This document shows, piece after piece, positions 8,489 to 17,967 of a stretch of DNA of 54,626 nucleotides. How positions within the stretch are numbered: position 1 is the first letter of the stretch; the number at the start of each line of letters is the position of its first letter. This stretch comes from Candidatus Nitrosopumilus sp. (GTDB taxonomy: Archaea > Thermoproteota > Nitrososphaeria > Nitrososphaerales > Nitrosopumilaceae), in the NCBI GenBank assembly GCA_029863275.1, contig JAOTVS010000008.1:1-54626 (forward strand), given 5' to 3'. The notes beneath the pieces were generated by a model. It worked only from the letters and a program-made list of their open reading frames with translations. It was not told the DNA's origin and searched no databases. Position numbers and translations under genes: made by a program.

Positions 8489-9307
8489 TTATGTACCAAT
8501 TTGAATTTCATTTGAGCAATATTTTCTCAAAGTTTCTATCGCAGAAAGAATTGCCAATCTGCTTGTTTTAGGATTACTGGAATCAGGATAATTTTCAATT
8601 GTAAAAGTCATTTTTCCAAAAATTCCTGAAGCTTCAATATGATGAGTATTTTTATCAGTTTTAGGATCTGCTACCAATTTGACTTTGGTGTTTTCACTTC
8701 CCATACCAGTAAGAGACAATAAAGCTGCTACGTTGATGTTTGCAGGAAATAGAGTAACTGCTTGTTTTGCAGTACCTTGAAAAATCACAGTTTCTGAATC
8801 AATAGAGTCCAAATCAATTTGTGCGGTTTCAAAAAATTTTGCCCCTTTTAGGGATCGTGGATGTTTTGTTGTAGTGATGGATAAAGAATCTAATTCGTTT
8901 TGAACAGATTTTATTCCATCCAAACCTGCAATTGCGCCAGATGGAAGATAGATTGTTTTTTTGAAATCTTTACATGCATCAGATAAAATTTCATAGATAG
9001 ACTCGTCAAGTAATGCCCCTGCACTCATAATCATCAAATCTTTTTTATTTTGCAAGATACTCAATGCAATATCTTTCACTGCATCTTGTGATGCAGCTTC
9101 AACGATAATATCAATTGGATTTGATGATAATAAATGAGGATTTTCAGATATGATTGGAGTGTGTGTTAATTTTTCAACTAGTTTGGATGATGCAGTTTTG
9201 GATTCATCATAAACATGTGTTAGTCGTGCTGGAATTTGTCCAGAGTCAATTGCCTGGGCTATTTGAGTTCCAATAGCCCCGCACCCTAACAAACCAATTT
9301 TCTTCAT
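8489..9307 (-). CDS. nadX: L-aspartate dehydrogenase
   Basis: A 272-residue NAD(P)-dependent enzyme that oxidises aspartate to iminoaspartate, the first step of NAD synthesis in organisms lacking NadB. The Rossmann motif GLLGCGAIGTQIA opens the protein. Family blocks include DIIVEAASQDAVKD, MIMSAGALLDE and YLPSGAIAGLDGIKS, and the C-terminal half has NINVAALLSLTGMGSE and HHIEASGIFGKMTFTIEN. Starts with ATG. It sits immediately upstream of nadA, which uses its unstable product, supporting channelling or coordinated expression. Confidence 0.93.
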   Translation of the reverse strand: MKKIGLLGCGAIGTQIAQAIDSGQIPARLTHVYDESKTASSKLVEKLTHTPIISENPHLLSSNPIDIIVEAASQDAVKDIALSILQNKKDLMIMSAGALLDESIYEILSDACKDFKKTIYLPSGAIAGLDGIKSVQNELDSLSITTTKHPRSLKGAKFFETAQIDLDSIDSETVIFQGTAKQAVTLFPANINVAALLSLTGMGSENTKVKLVADPKTDKNTHHIEASGIFGKMTFTIENYPDSSNPKTSRLAILSAIETLRKYCSNEIQIGT

Positions 9308-9491
9308 TAAATAAATTAAAATATTATCTCCTAATTAATTTAGTCAATTATCACCGATTGACTATAATCTAAAATTTGTCGTAGATTGGCATTATCAAAG
9401 ATAATTTTCCACTGTTCTTTTCAGGGTAATTGCGATTCAAAAAGTGGGATTCATCATCAATCTATTTAAGATTAAAAAAAGAAGTATTACT

Positions 9492-10517
9492 GTGAGTAAA
9501 TTGTTAAAAAGTAAAATTATTTTTGGATTTACTTTATTTTTGATATGTTCTATGGTAATTCCTGTAAATGCAGAAATTGAAGCACCAAAGAAACAATTGA
9601 AGAAAGGAATCCCCATTGAAAATATTACTTGCAAGATTGGCCTTGATCTAATAATTCGAAATAATGGTTCTCCAGCTTGTGTAAAACCCAGCACTGCAGA
9701 AAGGTTTCAAAGTTTAGGGTTAGCCCAAAGCCCAATTAAATTCACAGATTTAGAAAACAAAGTTGAACGGTCGCAAGTATCAAAGGAGTCAAATGTCCAA
9801 TTCAGAGATGCTCAAAATCAAATTGAATCTATTCCAGCATCAGGAGGTTCATCTGTAAATTTTTACGTTACAGATGATGATTTGAATATTGCCCATGCAG
9901 GAGTGGATATAGTATTCACCGCAGGGCTACTAGAATTTACTATCAATGGAATTCCTGTTGAGGGCCCTGAAAAAATGATTGAGACTGGTCCTGATACAGG
10001 GGTTTTTTATGCAAAGTTACAGCTTCCTGAAACGATTAATGGAAGACCCATTAATCAAGACGACATTGTTGAGGTGCGGTATATGGATGAATCCGATGTA
10101 TCTGGTGAGAAACGGGTTTTGGTTAAATCAATTTCTCTGAGAAACACGTATGCTCAGATTCAGACATCTGCAGATAAAACAAGAATAGGCCATGAGTTTA
10201 TCCTTCGTATCTATGAACCGGATGCAAATAGAGACTCCAAAGATGTTGATAGAATTCCATTAAACAGATTAGAATACCGAGGAGAAGGAGGAATTAGAGT
10301 TTCTCTATCTAATCCAAGTTTTGATGCAAGCTCTAGCTACCTTCTTGAAACTGGTGAAAATACAGATATTTTTGAAGTAAAGATAAAAATTCCTCGCCAA
10401 ATTGATGGAGATGTAGTCCACATTGGAGACTGGTATGAAATCCGTTATATAGATACCACCACACCGTCTGGAACCTCGGAAAAAATAATCCTAAAAGGAA
10501 AAATTGGATTAAAATAG
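9492..10517 (+). CDS. Secreted protein with two S-layer-like beta domains
   Basis: A 341-residue exported protein if read from GTG 9492; a longer frame starts at GTG 9444 but would put 16 basic residues ahead of the signal. From 9492 the N-terminus is a textbook signal peptide with a likely cut after NA in PVNAEIEAP. Two similar beta-sandwich units follow, each with a D-D-x-N block and an ETG-T-F motif (TDDDLNIAHAG/ETGPDTGVFYAKL and EPDANRDSKD/ETGENTDIFEVKI). The same pattern occurs in thaumarchaeal S-layer-type surface proteins. No membrane anchor is visible. Role inferred: cell-surface structure. Confidence 0.65.
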   Translation: MSKLLKSKIIFGFTLFLICSMVIPVNAEIEAPKKQLKKGIPIENITCKIGLDLIIRNNGSPACVKPSTAERFQSLGLAQSPIKFTDLENKVERSQVSKESNVQFRDAQNQIESIPASGGSSVNFYVTDDDLNIAHAGVDIVFTAGLLEFTINGIPVEGPEKMIETGPDTGVFYAKLQLPETINGRPINQDDIVEVRYMDESDVSGEKRVLVKSISLRNTYAQIQTSADKTRIGHEFILRIYEPDANRDSKDVDRIPLNRLEYRGEGGIRVSLSNPSFDASSSYLLETGENTDIFEVKIKIPRQIDGDVVHIGDWYEIRYIDTTTPSGTSEKIILKGKIGLK

Positions 10518-10572
10518 TATTTTCAAAATTGAATTAGAGACAAAGATATACTTGTGATTTTTCATGTGAATA

Positions 10573-10761
10573 TTGGAGATTGGAAATTTAGCCTTAGGGA
10601 TAGGGCTAGTAATAATGGGAGTAATCACTGTTTTTGTCGGTCACTATTTTAGCAAAAGGATTGGAATTTTGCATGTTATGATTTACTTTATGGCATCATT
10701 TGTCTTGTTGACAGGCGTTTTGTTACTTTTTGTACATGACAAACCTCCGATATTTTTCTGA
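10573..10761 (+). CDS. Small two-helix membrane protein
   Basis: A 62-residue hydrophobic protein starting at TTG. Two predicted membrane helices are separated by a short basic turn: LALGIGLVIMGVITVFVG, then YFSKRIG, then MIYFMASFVLLTGVLLLFV. It ends in HDKPPIFF. A nearby upstream ATG (10564) is followed at once by a stop, which supports the TTG. It lies 55 bases after the secreted beta-domain gene and may share its transcript. No family recognised. Confidence 0.55.
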   Translation: MEIGNLALGIGLVIMGVITVFVGHYFSKRIGILHVMIYFMASFVLLTGVLLLFVHDKPPIFF

Positions 10762-10897
10762 AAAAGTTTTTTGCCAATTTTTTAAAAATTGAGTAAATTA
10801 TTTCCAAATAAATATTCATAATAAAAGATTTTCATATTTAAAAAATAATAAAAAAAGTCCCCCATAACTTTAAAAATTAATCAAGGAACTTTGGATT

Positions 10898-11152
10898 TTA
10901 TGCTTTTTTCTTTGCATTTGTGATTGCTCTAGCAACAATAATTGTCAGTATCACTGCAATGATGGTAACAATGATTGCATAGATCAACATTGGGCCAATA
11001 CTTTCTGCCTCTCCAAAGATTTCTTTAAAGATGGCAATTATTGCGCCGTTCCATGCCAATGCTGCAATCAGACCAAATGCTGCAGTTACTAGTGCACCTA
11101 TTTTGTCAAGAACTTGAACCTTTAGTGGCTCTTCTTTTACTTCGTCTGCCAT
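10898..11152 (-). CDS. DUF5654-like small membrane protein
   Basis: An 84-residue protein when read from ATG 11152. The frame stays open 24 codons further upstream to a possible start at 11224, but the ATG gives MADEVKEEPLKVQVLDK, the expected soluble N-terminus. Two membrane helices follow: IGALVTAAFGLIAALAWN and MLIYAIIVTIIAVILTIIV, with a basic tail (RAITNAKKKA). The AFGLIAALAWN...IF block fits the DUF5654 family as I know it. Function unknown; the charge pattern suggests a cytoplasmic tail. Confidence 0.7.
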   Translation of the reverse strand: MADEVKEEPLKVQVLDKIGALVTAAFGLIAALAWNGAIIAIFKEIFGEAESIGPMLIYAIIVTIIAVILTIIVARAITNAKKKA

Positions 11153-11311
11153 TAGTAATTCATCGCACAAATCTTTCCCATTTAAGGGAATTGATGTATT
11201 CCCAAAAAGGGTTTTGCTAGGCACGAAATTTTCATTTTGCTAAAAATCAGAGTTCAATTGTCAACATTTCGTATAACCTAAAGATTTTATTCAAAAAAAA
11301 TAACCATTTTT

Positions 11312-12148
11312 GTGCTCAATACTGTCTATAAAGATGCAATAATGAATAGGGACAAGATGCTCTCTGTTCTAAGAGGTCCAAAATTTGAGCAAATTCTTCA
11401 AAAAGCAAGGGAAAATTGGGTGCAATATCAACCGACAAAATATGAGGCAGTAATTGCAGGGATTGATTCAAGTTTTAACAATACTAAATTTCAAGGAATT
11501 GAGCTTTGGGCGGCCACTGCAGTTTCAATAAAATCAAATGGGGAGATATTAGCTGACCTCCATGATTCAGGATTAGGTTCTGATATCGACATTTCCAGAA
11601 TTGCAAGTAAAATGGAGATTGATGCATGTGAAAAAACGGTTGACGAGGTAGACTTGGTATTAATGGATGGATCCCTTCATTCACAGTTTATGACCAGACA
11701 ATCAACCCTTGATACCTTAATGGTGAAAACTATGAAAAAGAAAAACAATGTTATTTTTATAGCAAAGACATCAAATACAAAAAAGCAGTTTGAAAAACTT
11801 GGGTCTCTTGCAGGAGATATTTTTTATTACAACCATATTAATAAATCACCTGGATTTTCAAAACTATTTGTTGAGAAAAAATATGGACATGATAAAACAA
11901 TTGCATCTACATTTGTAAGATTAAGTGAATCAACACCAATAATCAAATTAGAGTTTTTAGGAGAAGATCATCCGGAAGAGGAAATAAAAAAAGAACTGAA
12001 TAAATTATACAAAAATAGTGTAGGCGGATATCCATATGCCCTAAAGCTTGCTCATAATAACTGTAAAATATCCGACAAGGAACTTTCAAAAATGGTAAGT
12101 TTGTTGGGGTTAAGTAATGAAATCGGGTCAAGAGAGGTTTTGGGATGA
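11312..12148 (+). CDS. nurA: NurA 5'-3' nuclease
   Basis: A 278-residue nuclease that works with the HerA translocase to resect DNA ends for homologous recombination. The NurA core opens with AVIAGIDSSF (Asp52) and continues with VDLVLMDGSL and a conserved KTSN near residue 155; these acidic residues form the Mn-dependent RNase H-like active site in the family. GTG start. The stop codon overlaps the herA start as ATGA. It is the first gene of nurA-herA-mre11-rad50; a TA-rich region directly upstream probably holds the operon promoter. Confidence 0.9.
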   Translation: MLNTVYKDAIMNRDKMLSVLRGPKFEQILQKARENWVQYQPTKYEAVIAGIDSSFNNTKFQGIELWAATAVSIKSNGEILADLHDSGLGSDIDISRIASKMEIDACEKTVDEVDLVLMDGSLHSQFMTRQSTLDTLMVKTMKKKNNVIFIAKTSNTKKQFEKLGSLAGDIFYYNHINKSPGFSKLFVEKKYGHDKTIASTFVRLSESTPIIKLEFLGEDHPEEEIKKELNKLYKNSVGGYPYALKLAHNNCKISDKELSKMVSLLGLSNEIGSREVLG

Positions 12149-13677
12149 GTTTAGGTTATGTTATAGGAGAATCAAAACCAACTTTTGTAACTGCTCTGAC
12201 ATCAAGACCACTTTCAGTTGGAGAATATGTTATTATCGATACGAATGAAGGAAAAATTTTGGGATTGGTAGAGAAATCAAAAATATCAAGTGCTGCATTT
12301 GCAGATGTTAGAAATTTTGATGAAGCAGCAGAAAGCACAGAAATTGCTGAGATTAACAAGCGAGACAAAACCTTTACTGCAAATATTGGAATTCTTGGAT
12401 TTCTAGATAAATTATCAAAAGGACAATCCATAATTCCTGCAATACCTCCCATACCAGGTACTGAAATAAGCCAACCCTCCAAAAATGAATTAGAATTAAT
12501 TTTTAGCTCATCAAAAGAAGGGTGGGTAAAAATTGGTAGCTTGTTAAGGAATAAAACAATCGAGGCCAAGATCAATTTAGATAAAATTGTTTCAAGGCAT
12601 TTAGGAATTTTAGCGATGACAGGGATGGGGAAAAGTAATTTGGTTTCTCTTATTACAAAACAAATTGGACAACTAAAGGGTACAGTAATTATTTTTGATT
12701 ATCATAATGACTACACCAGTCTAAATATTCCCCGAATCAATGTTATTGATGCAAAAATTAATCCAAGGTTACTTGATGCAGATCAGTTATCAGAGGTTTT
12801 AGAAATTAGAGATGGTGCAAATGTTCAACAAAGAGTGCTGCGAATGGCATTTACAAAAAGTGTTAAAGAATCAAAAGAATTTTGGTCCAAGTTAGAAAAT
12901 GAATTAGAATTTATCGTAAATGCTGAGGATAAGAAACTAAAAGAAATTAGAACTTCGGCCTTTAGAGTTCAAGACATTGTAGAGGAAGCTCAAAACAGAT
13001 TTGAAGATATTTTAGATCCCGACATGGGAGATCCCATTAGCTTCATAAAAGAAGGAAAAACCAACATTTTGAATATTTCTGAATTGTCAGAAAAACAGGC
13101 TAATGTGGCACTGGCATTTTACTTGCAACAATTACTAAAAGACAGAAAGGATGCAAGCCTAGCACAACATGGTAAATCAAAAAGAGAGCGAAATTATAGA
13201 TTTCATTCACCAATTTTTGTAATTATTGAAGAAGCTCACGTTTTCATTCCAAAGGATCACGATACTAGCGCAAAATACTGGGCAGCAAAAATTGCACGGG
13301 AAGGGAGAAAGTTTGGATTAGGGCTTGGAATTGTTTCTCAAAGACCCAGAAGTGTTGATCTTAATGTACTAAGCCAAATGGGTTCCTTTGCAATTATGAA
13401 GATAATTCAAGAAGATGATCAGCGCCAGATAGCCTCAGCCACTGAATCTACTAGCCGCGAATTAATTTCCCAGTTAACATCTTTGAACGTAGGTGATGCA
13501 GTTCTTGTTGGTCAATGGACTAACCTTCCATCTTTGGTTCATGTTGATGAAGTCAAAGAAAAGGTAATGGGTTCGGATCAAAGTGCAGTTAATGCATGGG
13601 CAAATGCTGAAAAGATGAATGAAATTGCAGTAGAATCAACACAAGGGTTGATTCAAAAAGATTTATTGTTGGATTAA
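12145..13677 (+). CDS. herA: HerA DNA helicase/translocase
   Basis: A 510-residue hexameric FtsK/HerA-family ATPase that pumps DNA to NurA during end resection. The N-terminal 130 residues form a HAS-barrel-like domain. Walker A is GMTGMGKSN at about 155-165, Walker B is FVIIEEAHVFIP and the sensor region is GLGLGIVSQRPRSVD. An arginine finger candidate lies in AREGRKFG. The start overlaps nurA by four bases and the stop TAA is directly followed by the ATG of mre11, so translation is very probably coupled. Confidence 0.94.
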   Translation: MSLGYVIGESKPTFVTALTSRPLSVGEYVIIDTNEGKILGLVEKSKISSAAFADVRNFDEAAESTEIAEINKRDKTFTANIGILGFLDKLSKGQSIIPAIPPIPGTEISQPSKNELELIFSSSKEGWVKIGSLLRNKTIEAKINLDKIVSRHLGILAMTGMGKSNLVSLITKQIGQLKGTVIIFDYHNDYTSLNIPRINVIDAKINPRLLDADQLSEVLEIRDGANVQQRVLRMAFTKSVKESKEFWSKLENELEFIVNAEDKKLKEIRTSAFRVQDIVEEAQNRFEDILDPDMGDPISFIKEGKTNILNISELSEKQANVALAFYLQQLLKDRKDASLAQHGKSKRERNYRFHSPIFVIIEEAHVFIPKDHDTSAKYWAAKIAREGRKFGLGLGIVSQRPRSVDLNVLSQMGSFAIMKIIQEDDQRQIASATESTSRELISQLTSLNVGDAVLVGQWTNLPSLVHVDEVKEKVMGSDQSAVNAWANAEKMNEIAVESTQGLIQKDLLLD

Positions 13678-14820
13678 ATGTTATTTTCACATATTTCAGA
13701 TACTCATTTGGGTCTAGTGCAATATGCCTCAGAAGAGCGAGAGCAAGATGTTTACCTATCATTTAATGAATCCATCGATACATCAATTAAGGATCATGTA
13801 GATTTTGTAATATTTGCTGGAGATATTTTCCATGTTCCAAATCCAAGTGGAACTGCTATTGTTCAAATGGCAAATGCCCTCAAAAGATTAAAAAAAAATA
13901 GCATAGACTCTTTTTTTATTTTAGGAGAACATGATATTAGTAGAATTCGAACTACACCAATACCTTATGTGTATCATAACTTGGAATTCTCAAAATATAT
14001 CGGACAAGGAAAACCCATAGAATACAAAGGGGTATTATTAGCAGGTTTTGATAAAATTAGAAAAGCAGAGATTTCACGATTTGAAGAAAAATTTTGTGAA
14101 GTTGACAAAATAGCAAAGACACACAATGGTCACAAAATTTTGGTACTTCATCAAGGAATTACAGAGTTTAACAAGTTTGCAGGAGAATTACAATCAACAG
14201 ATCTTCCAAAGAATTTCACATACTATGCTATGGGGCATCTTCATGATATGGATAATCGAAATTTTAATCATTTAGGGGGTCCTGTTGCATATCCGGGTTC
14301 AATTGAGATTACAACAAGTGAGGGAATTAAAGAAAGTAAAAAGGGATTTTTTGAGATAGATATCTCTGAGAAAGAAGCTAATCCCAATTGGATAAAATTG
14401 GATACAAGACCTCAATTTTCATTTAAAACAAACTATGAGGAGTTGGCCAAAACAATCGTTGAAGCAATAAAAAAGGTCTCATCATTCGAAAGGAAATCCA
14501 TTGTGGAGATTAAAATTCAAGGAGAAAATATTGAGACTGACTATATTCAAGCTCAAATTAGCCAGCTTCAGGCACAAACATTGAGATGTTTTTGGAGAAT
14601 CATATCAAAAAATGCTTTAGATTCATCGATATTTCTAGACAGACCAAATGTGATTAATGATGAAATGTTCAGGTTGTCAATCAGGGCGTTAGGATCTGAA
14701 CAAATTGCAAACTTTGCCATAAAAGAATTACTTCCACCTTTGGCACAAAATCAAATCAAAGAAGCAACTCAAGTTATTTTAGAGAGTTTTGAAAATTTTA
14801 AAAAAGAGAAAGCAAAATGA
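13678..14820 (+). CDS. mre11: Mre11 nuclease
   Basis: A 380-residue calcineurin-like nuclease, partner of Rad50 in double-strand break processing. Phosphoesterase motifs are Asp8/His10 (SDTH), Asp49 (AGDIF), 83-GEHD-86, LHQG and GHLHD. The residue numbers coincide with those of Pyrococcus Mre11, where position 84 is the metal-binding Asn; here it is Glu. The C-terminal cap and Rad50-binding region are shorter than in eukaryotes. The gene is joined to herA with no spacer and overlaps rad50 by ATGA. Confidence 0.95.
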   Translation: MLFSHISDTHLGLVQYASEEREQDVYLSFNESIDTSIKDHVDFVIFAGDIFHVPNPSGTAIVQMANALKRLKKNSIDSFFILGEHDISRIRTTPIPYVYHNLEFSKYIGQGKPIEYKGVLLAGFDKIRKAEISRFEEKFCEVDKIAKTHNGHKILVLHQGITEFNKFAGELQSTDLPKNFTYYAMGHLHDMDNRNFNHLGGPVAYPGSIEITTSEGIKESKKGFFEIDISEKEANPNWIKLDTRPQFSFKTNYEELAKTIVEAIKKVSSFERKSIVEIKIQGENIETDYIQAQISQLQAQTLRCFWRIISKNALDSSIFLDRPNVINDEMFRLSIRALGSEQIANFAIKELLPPLAQNQIKEATQVILESFENFKKEKAK

Positions 14821-16895
14821 TTACATCAATAGAATTAGGTGATTTTCTATCACATAAAGAGACAAAATTAGATTTTGAAAATGGGGTAACTGTTTTTGTA
14901 GGACAAAATGGTGCAGGTAAATCAAGCATCATAGATGGGTTAACTTTTGCATTGTTTGGTCAACACACAAGAAAATCTAACAAAGGTTTGATAAAACGTG
15001 GTGCGATACAAGGATTTTCAAAAGTTTTTTTTACAATTAATAGCAAACAATACGTAGCTGTTAGAAAAATAGATAGTAAAGGAGGATTGGCAGCTAGGTT
15101 TTCTGAAGTAACAGATGAAGGAATTAAAGAAATCGCAGCTGGAGAGAGAAAACAATTTGGAGAATCAATGACAAATGAAATTGAAAAAATAATTGGTTTG
15201 GATTTTGAAAAATTAAAAATTGCATCTATAGTTCAACAGGGAGAACTGAATTCAATTATCAAAGCAAAACCAAAGGAATTCAAGGAATTAATCAATGCAG
15301 TCATTGGTATTGACAAATTAGATGTAGCTTCAAACTCTATGAAAGAGGCTACTAAAGATTTTCGAGAAAAAATACGAGGAGATGTTGGATACGATGATAC
15401 TCATGCCGATATTTTATTACGAGATTTAGAAACACATCAAAATCAACTAAAAGAAGCAATACCCAAAAAAGAAAATTTAAGTAATGAGCATAAACAATTA
15501 CAACAAGACCTTTTAGATTTACGGATACGTGTTGAACAAGACACTCCTAAAATTGAAAAAATAAAACAATTAGAATTAAGAAAACAAGAACTTCAAGCTT
15601 ATGCTAGAGAGGCAATCCACGAAATTCAGCAAGAAATTTTACAAAACGAGCGTAAAATACGAGATTGTGAGGGATGTTTTCAGAGTATTGAATTAAAAAG
15701 AGACTTAGAATCCAAGGTGGAAAAAGTAGATTTGGCCATAGATGGAGTCCAAAAGAAAATTCAAGAATTATTCAATCAAGCAGCATCACTTAGAGAAAAA
15801 CAATTACTTGCTACCAAACTTCAATTGAAGGATAATAGATGCCCTGTTTGTGATTCAAAAGTTGAAAAATTAAACCCCTTGTTTCAAGAAAAGCATCTTA
15901 AAGAAGAACTTGTTTTGATTCAGGAAAATATTGTTGCATCAAAAAAAGAACAAGAAATGTACAGTAAAAAAAAGTTGGAATTTGTAAAAAAGTTACAAAT
16001 TGCTCGAGATGCTGAAGCAGTTTTGAAAGCCCATTCAATTAACAACGAGGAAGAGTTGAAAAAAATTAAAGAAGAAAACAAGATTAAGAAAATAAATGTT
16101 CAGAAAATTCCCTCATCCTCAACTAGCAACCTCGTGGAGATATCTCAAATCGACTTACACTCTAAAATAATTTTTGAAAATATTTTAAATTTAGAAAAAG
16201 ATGTCAAGGGATTTGATGAGATTGAATTTACAAAACTCAAAAATGCTATTAATGAAAAACAATCAAATCTTTCACTTATTGATCAGCAATTAGGAGCAAT
16301 AACAGAAAAAATTTCAAAGAGTGAGGAGCAAGTAAAAATAATTGAAAAGGCAATTATTGAATTAAAAACAGTAAAAGAATACATGACTCAGTTAGATTCA
16401 ATTCAATCAAATATTTTCAGCAGAGATGGTTCTGTTGCAACAAGTCTTAGATCATGGGCACTAAACACCATTTCAGCAAAAGCGTCTGAGTATCTTACTT
16501 TACTAAATACCAAAATTCAAAGAATGCAATTATCAGAAAAAGCAAGAGATATCACTATTACATGTTTTTCAAAAAAAGAGGTTTTAGATTTAGAATCATT
16601 AAGTGGAGGAGAACAGGTAAGTGTTGCCTTGGCTTTGAGGCTTGGTATGGCTAAACTCTTGGGATCCTCAAATCTTAATTTAATGATACTTGATGAACCG
16701 ACTACTCATCTTGATGTTGAAAGAAAAAAATCATTGGTTGAAGTATTATCCCAATTATCAAACATCTCAAATTCTGATATGGCAATGCAGTTTATAATTA
16801 TAACACATGATGCAGAGATATTTGAAAATTCTGCAGTTGAGAGAATATACAAATTTGAGTCAGATGAAAAAGGAAGTAAAGTTACAGCACTATAA
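14817..16895 (+). CDS. rad50: Rad50 SMC-like ATPase
   Basis: A 692-residue ATPase, short for Rad50 because the coiled coil is brief. Walker A is GQNGAGKSS (Lys35), the Q-loop region contains SIVQQGELN, the zinc hook is CPVCDSK near residue 342, the ABC signature is LSGGEQVSVALALRLGMA and Walker B is LMILDEPTTHLD. A second Cys pair, DCEGC, lies about 60 residues before the hook. With Mre11 it tethers and processes DNA ends. It is last in the operon; its stop lies four bases from the convergent cupredoxin gene's stop. Confidence 0.95.
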   Translation: MITSIELGDFLSHKETKLDFENGVTVFVGQNGAGKSSIIDGLTFALFGQHTRKSNKGLIKRGAIQGFSKVFFTINSKQYVAVRKIDSKGGLAARFSEVTDEGIKEIAAGERKQFGESMTNEIEKIIGLDFEKLKIASIVQQGELNSIIKAKPKEFKELINAVIGIDKLDVASNSMKEATKDFREKIRGDVGYDDTHADILLRDLETHQNQLKEAIPKKENLSNEHKQLQQDLLDLRIRVEQDTPKIEKIKQLELRKQELQAYAREAIHEIQQEILQNERKIRDCEGCFQSIELKRDLESKVEKVDLAIDGVQKKIQELFNQAASLREKQLLATKLQLKDNRCPVCDSKVEKLNPLFQEKHLKEELVLIQENIVASKKEQEMYSKKKLEFVKKLQIARDAEAVLKAHSINNEEELKKIKEENKIKKINVQKIPSSSTSNLVEISQIDLHSKIIFENILNLEKDVKGFDEIEFTKLKNAINEKQSNLSLIDQQLGAITEKISKSEEQVKIIEKAIIELKTVKEYMTQLDSIQSNIFSRDGSVATSLRSWALNTISAKASEYLTLLNTKIQRMQLSEKARDITITCFSKKEVLDLESLSGGEQVSVALALRLGMAKLLGSSNLNLMILDEPTTHLDVERKKSLVEVLSQLSNISNSDMAMQFIIITHDAEIFENSAVERIYKFESDEKGSKVTAL

Positions 16896-16898
16896 TGA

Positions 16899-17966
16899 TT
16901 AGATAACTACTATCTTGCCTACCATCCAAGGATGCACCATACAATAATAATCAAATTCTCCTGAATCGGTAAAAGTAAACTCCCATGATTGATTCACCAT
17001 AATCATACCTGAATCAAAATTAACATCTGGACTTGGAGGGACTCCACTAGTAACCGTATGGGCTGCAGAATCAATATTATTCCAAATCACCGTTTGGCCA
17101 GAATTAATTTCGACTTGATAAGGAAGATAGCATTCGTTAGTTAGTTCACATCCAAGCTGACCTGAGCCTATTGCCATCGTAACCTCTACTGGACCAGAGA
17201 GTTGTTCTTCTACTATAGGTTCTTCAGAAACAGTTTCTTCTGGAATTGATTCTTCAGAAGTTGCAATTATTTCTTTAAATTCATTTACAATAATTTCTCC
17301 AGTCATCCAGGGATGAACTATACAAAAGTAAGGATAGAGTCCTGGTTCATCAAATTTAAAATCAAAAGTACTCCCAGGCATAAACAAACCACTATCGAAA
17401 ATACCTGATGGTCCATCTGCCACACTTCCTGCAGTTACAGTATGAGCTGCAGTATCATCATTACTCCATGAAACAGTATCTTGAACTTGAATTGTTAGAG
17501 AATACGGAATATAGCATTCGTTAGTTTCTTCACATCCTGTAACTCCGCTTCCTTCTGGAACTGACACCATATGAGTTTGAGGAGCTAATGGTGATCCCAT
17601 AGATGGAGTTGTTATTGGTTCTGTAACTGGTTCTGTAATTGGTTCTGTAATTGGTTCTGTAACTGGTTCTGTAACTGGTTCTGTAACTGGTTCTGTTGTT
17701 GACCCAGGTGTTGATTCGGATTCACCTTCAACACATTCACCGGGATGAGATAACTCCACATTTGCAAAATGTAGCATACATAAATTACCATATGTCTTTC
17801 CATCCATACCACATTGTGGTAACCACTCCATCGTACAAACAGTTGGTTTTTCTCCAGTTGGCATGGCAGGAGCTTCTGACAAATATCCAGGATCCATTGC
17901 AATCATTCCCAAGATAGCTGCAATAAGTAAACCGACGACAATAATTATTCCATAAGTTAGATTCAT
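16899..17966 (-). CDS. Membrane-anchored Kazal plus two-cupredoxin protein
   Basis: A 355-residue surface protein. The N-terminus has one membrane helix (IIIVVGLLIAAILGMIAM). A Kazal-like Cys module follows, with six Cys from CTMEWLPQCG to HPGEC. Then come seven Thr-Glu-Pro-Val/Ile repeats and two plastocyanin-like domains. Each domain has the type-1 copper ligands His...Cys-x4-His-x4-Met-type (HTVTAG...FCIVHPWM and HTVTSG...YCMVHPWM). It probably carries electrons outside the membrane, a hallmark of ammonia-oxidising archaea. ATG 17966 sits one base after the stop of the HEAT gene with a GGTGG ribosome site; a GTG at 17975 is an alternative. Confidence 0.88.
   Translation of the reverse strand: MNLTYGIIIVVGLLIAAILGMIAMDPGYLSEAPAMPTGEKPTVCTMEWLPQCGMDGKTYGNLCMLHFANVELSHPGECVEGESESTPGSTTEPVTEPVTEPVTEPITEPITEPVTEPITTPSMGSPLAPQTHMVSVPEGSGVTGCEETNECYIPYSLTIQVQDTVSWSNDDTAAHTVTAGSVADGPSGIFDSGLFMPGSTFDFKFDEPGLYPYFCIVHPWMTGEIIVNEFKEIIATSEESIPEETVSEEPIVEEQLSGPVEVTMAIGSGQLGCELTNECYLPYQVEINSGQTVIWNNIDSAAHTVTSGVPPSPDVNFDSGMIMVNQSWEFTFTDSGEFDYYCMVHPWMVGKIVVI
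17611..17697 (-). repeat. 12-base tandem repeat coding TEP(V/I)
   Basis: About seven near-identical 12-base units (ggttctgtaact on the plus strand, with aat/aac variation in one codon) lie within the cupredoxin gene. They keep frame and encode the linker between the Kazal and copper domains. Copy number is likely to vary between strains. Confidence 0.85.
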
Positions 17967-17967
17967 T

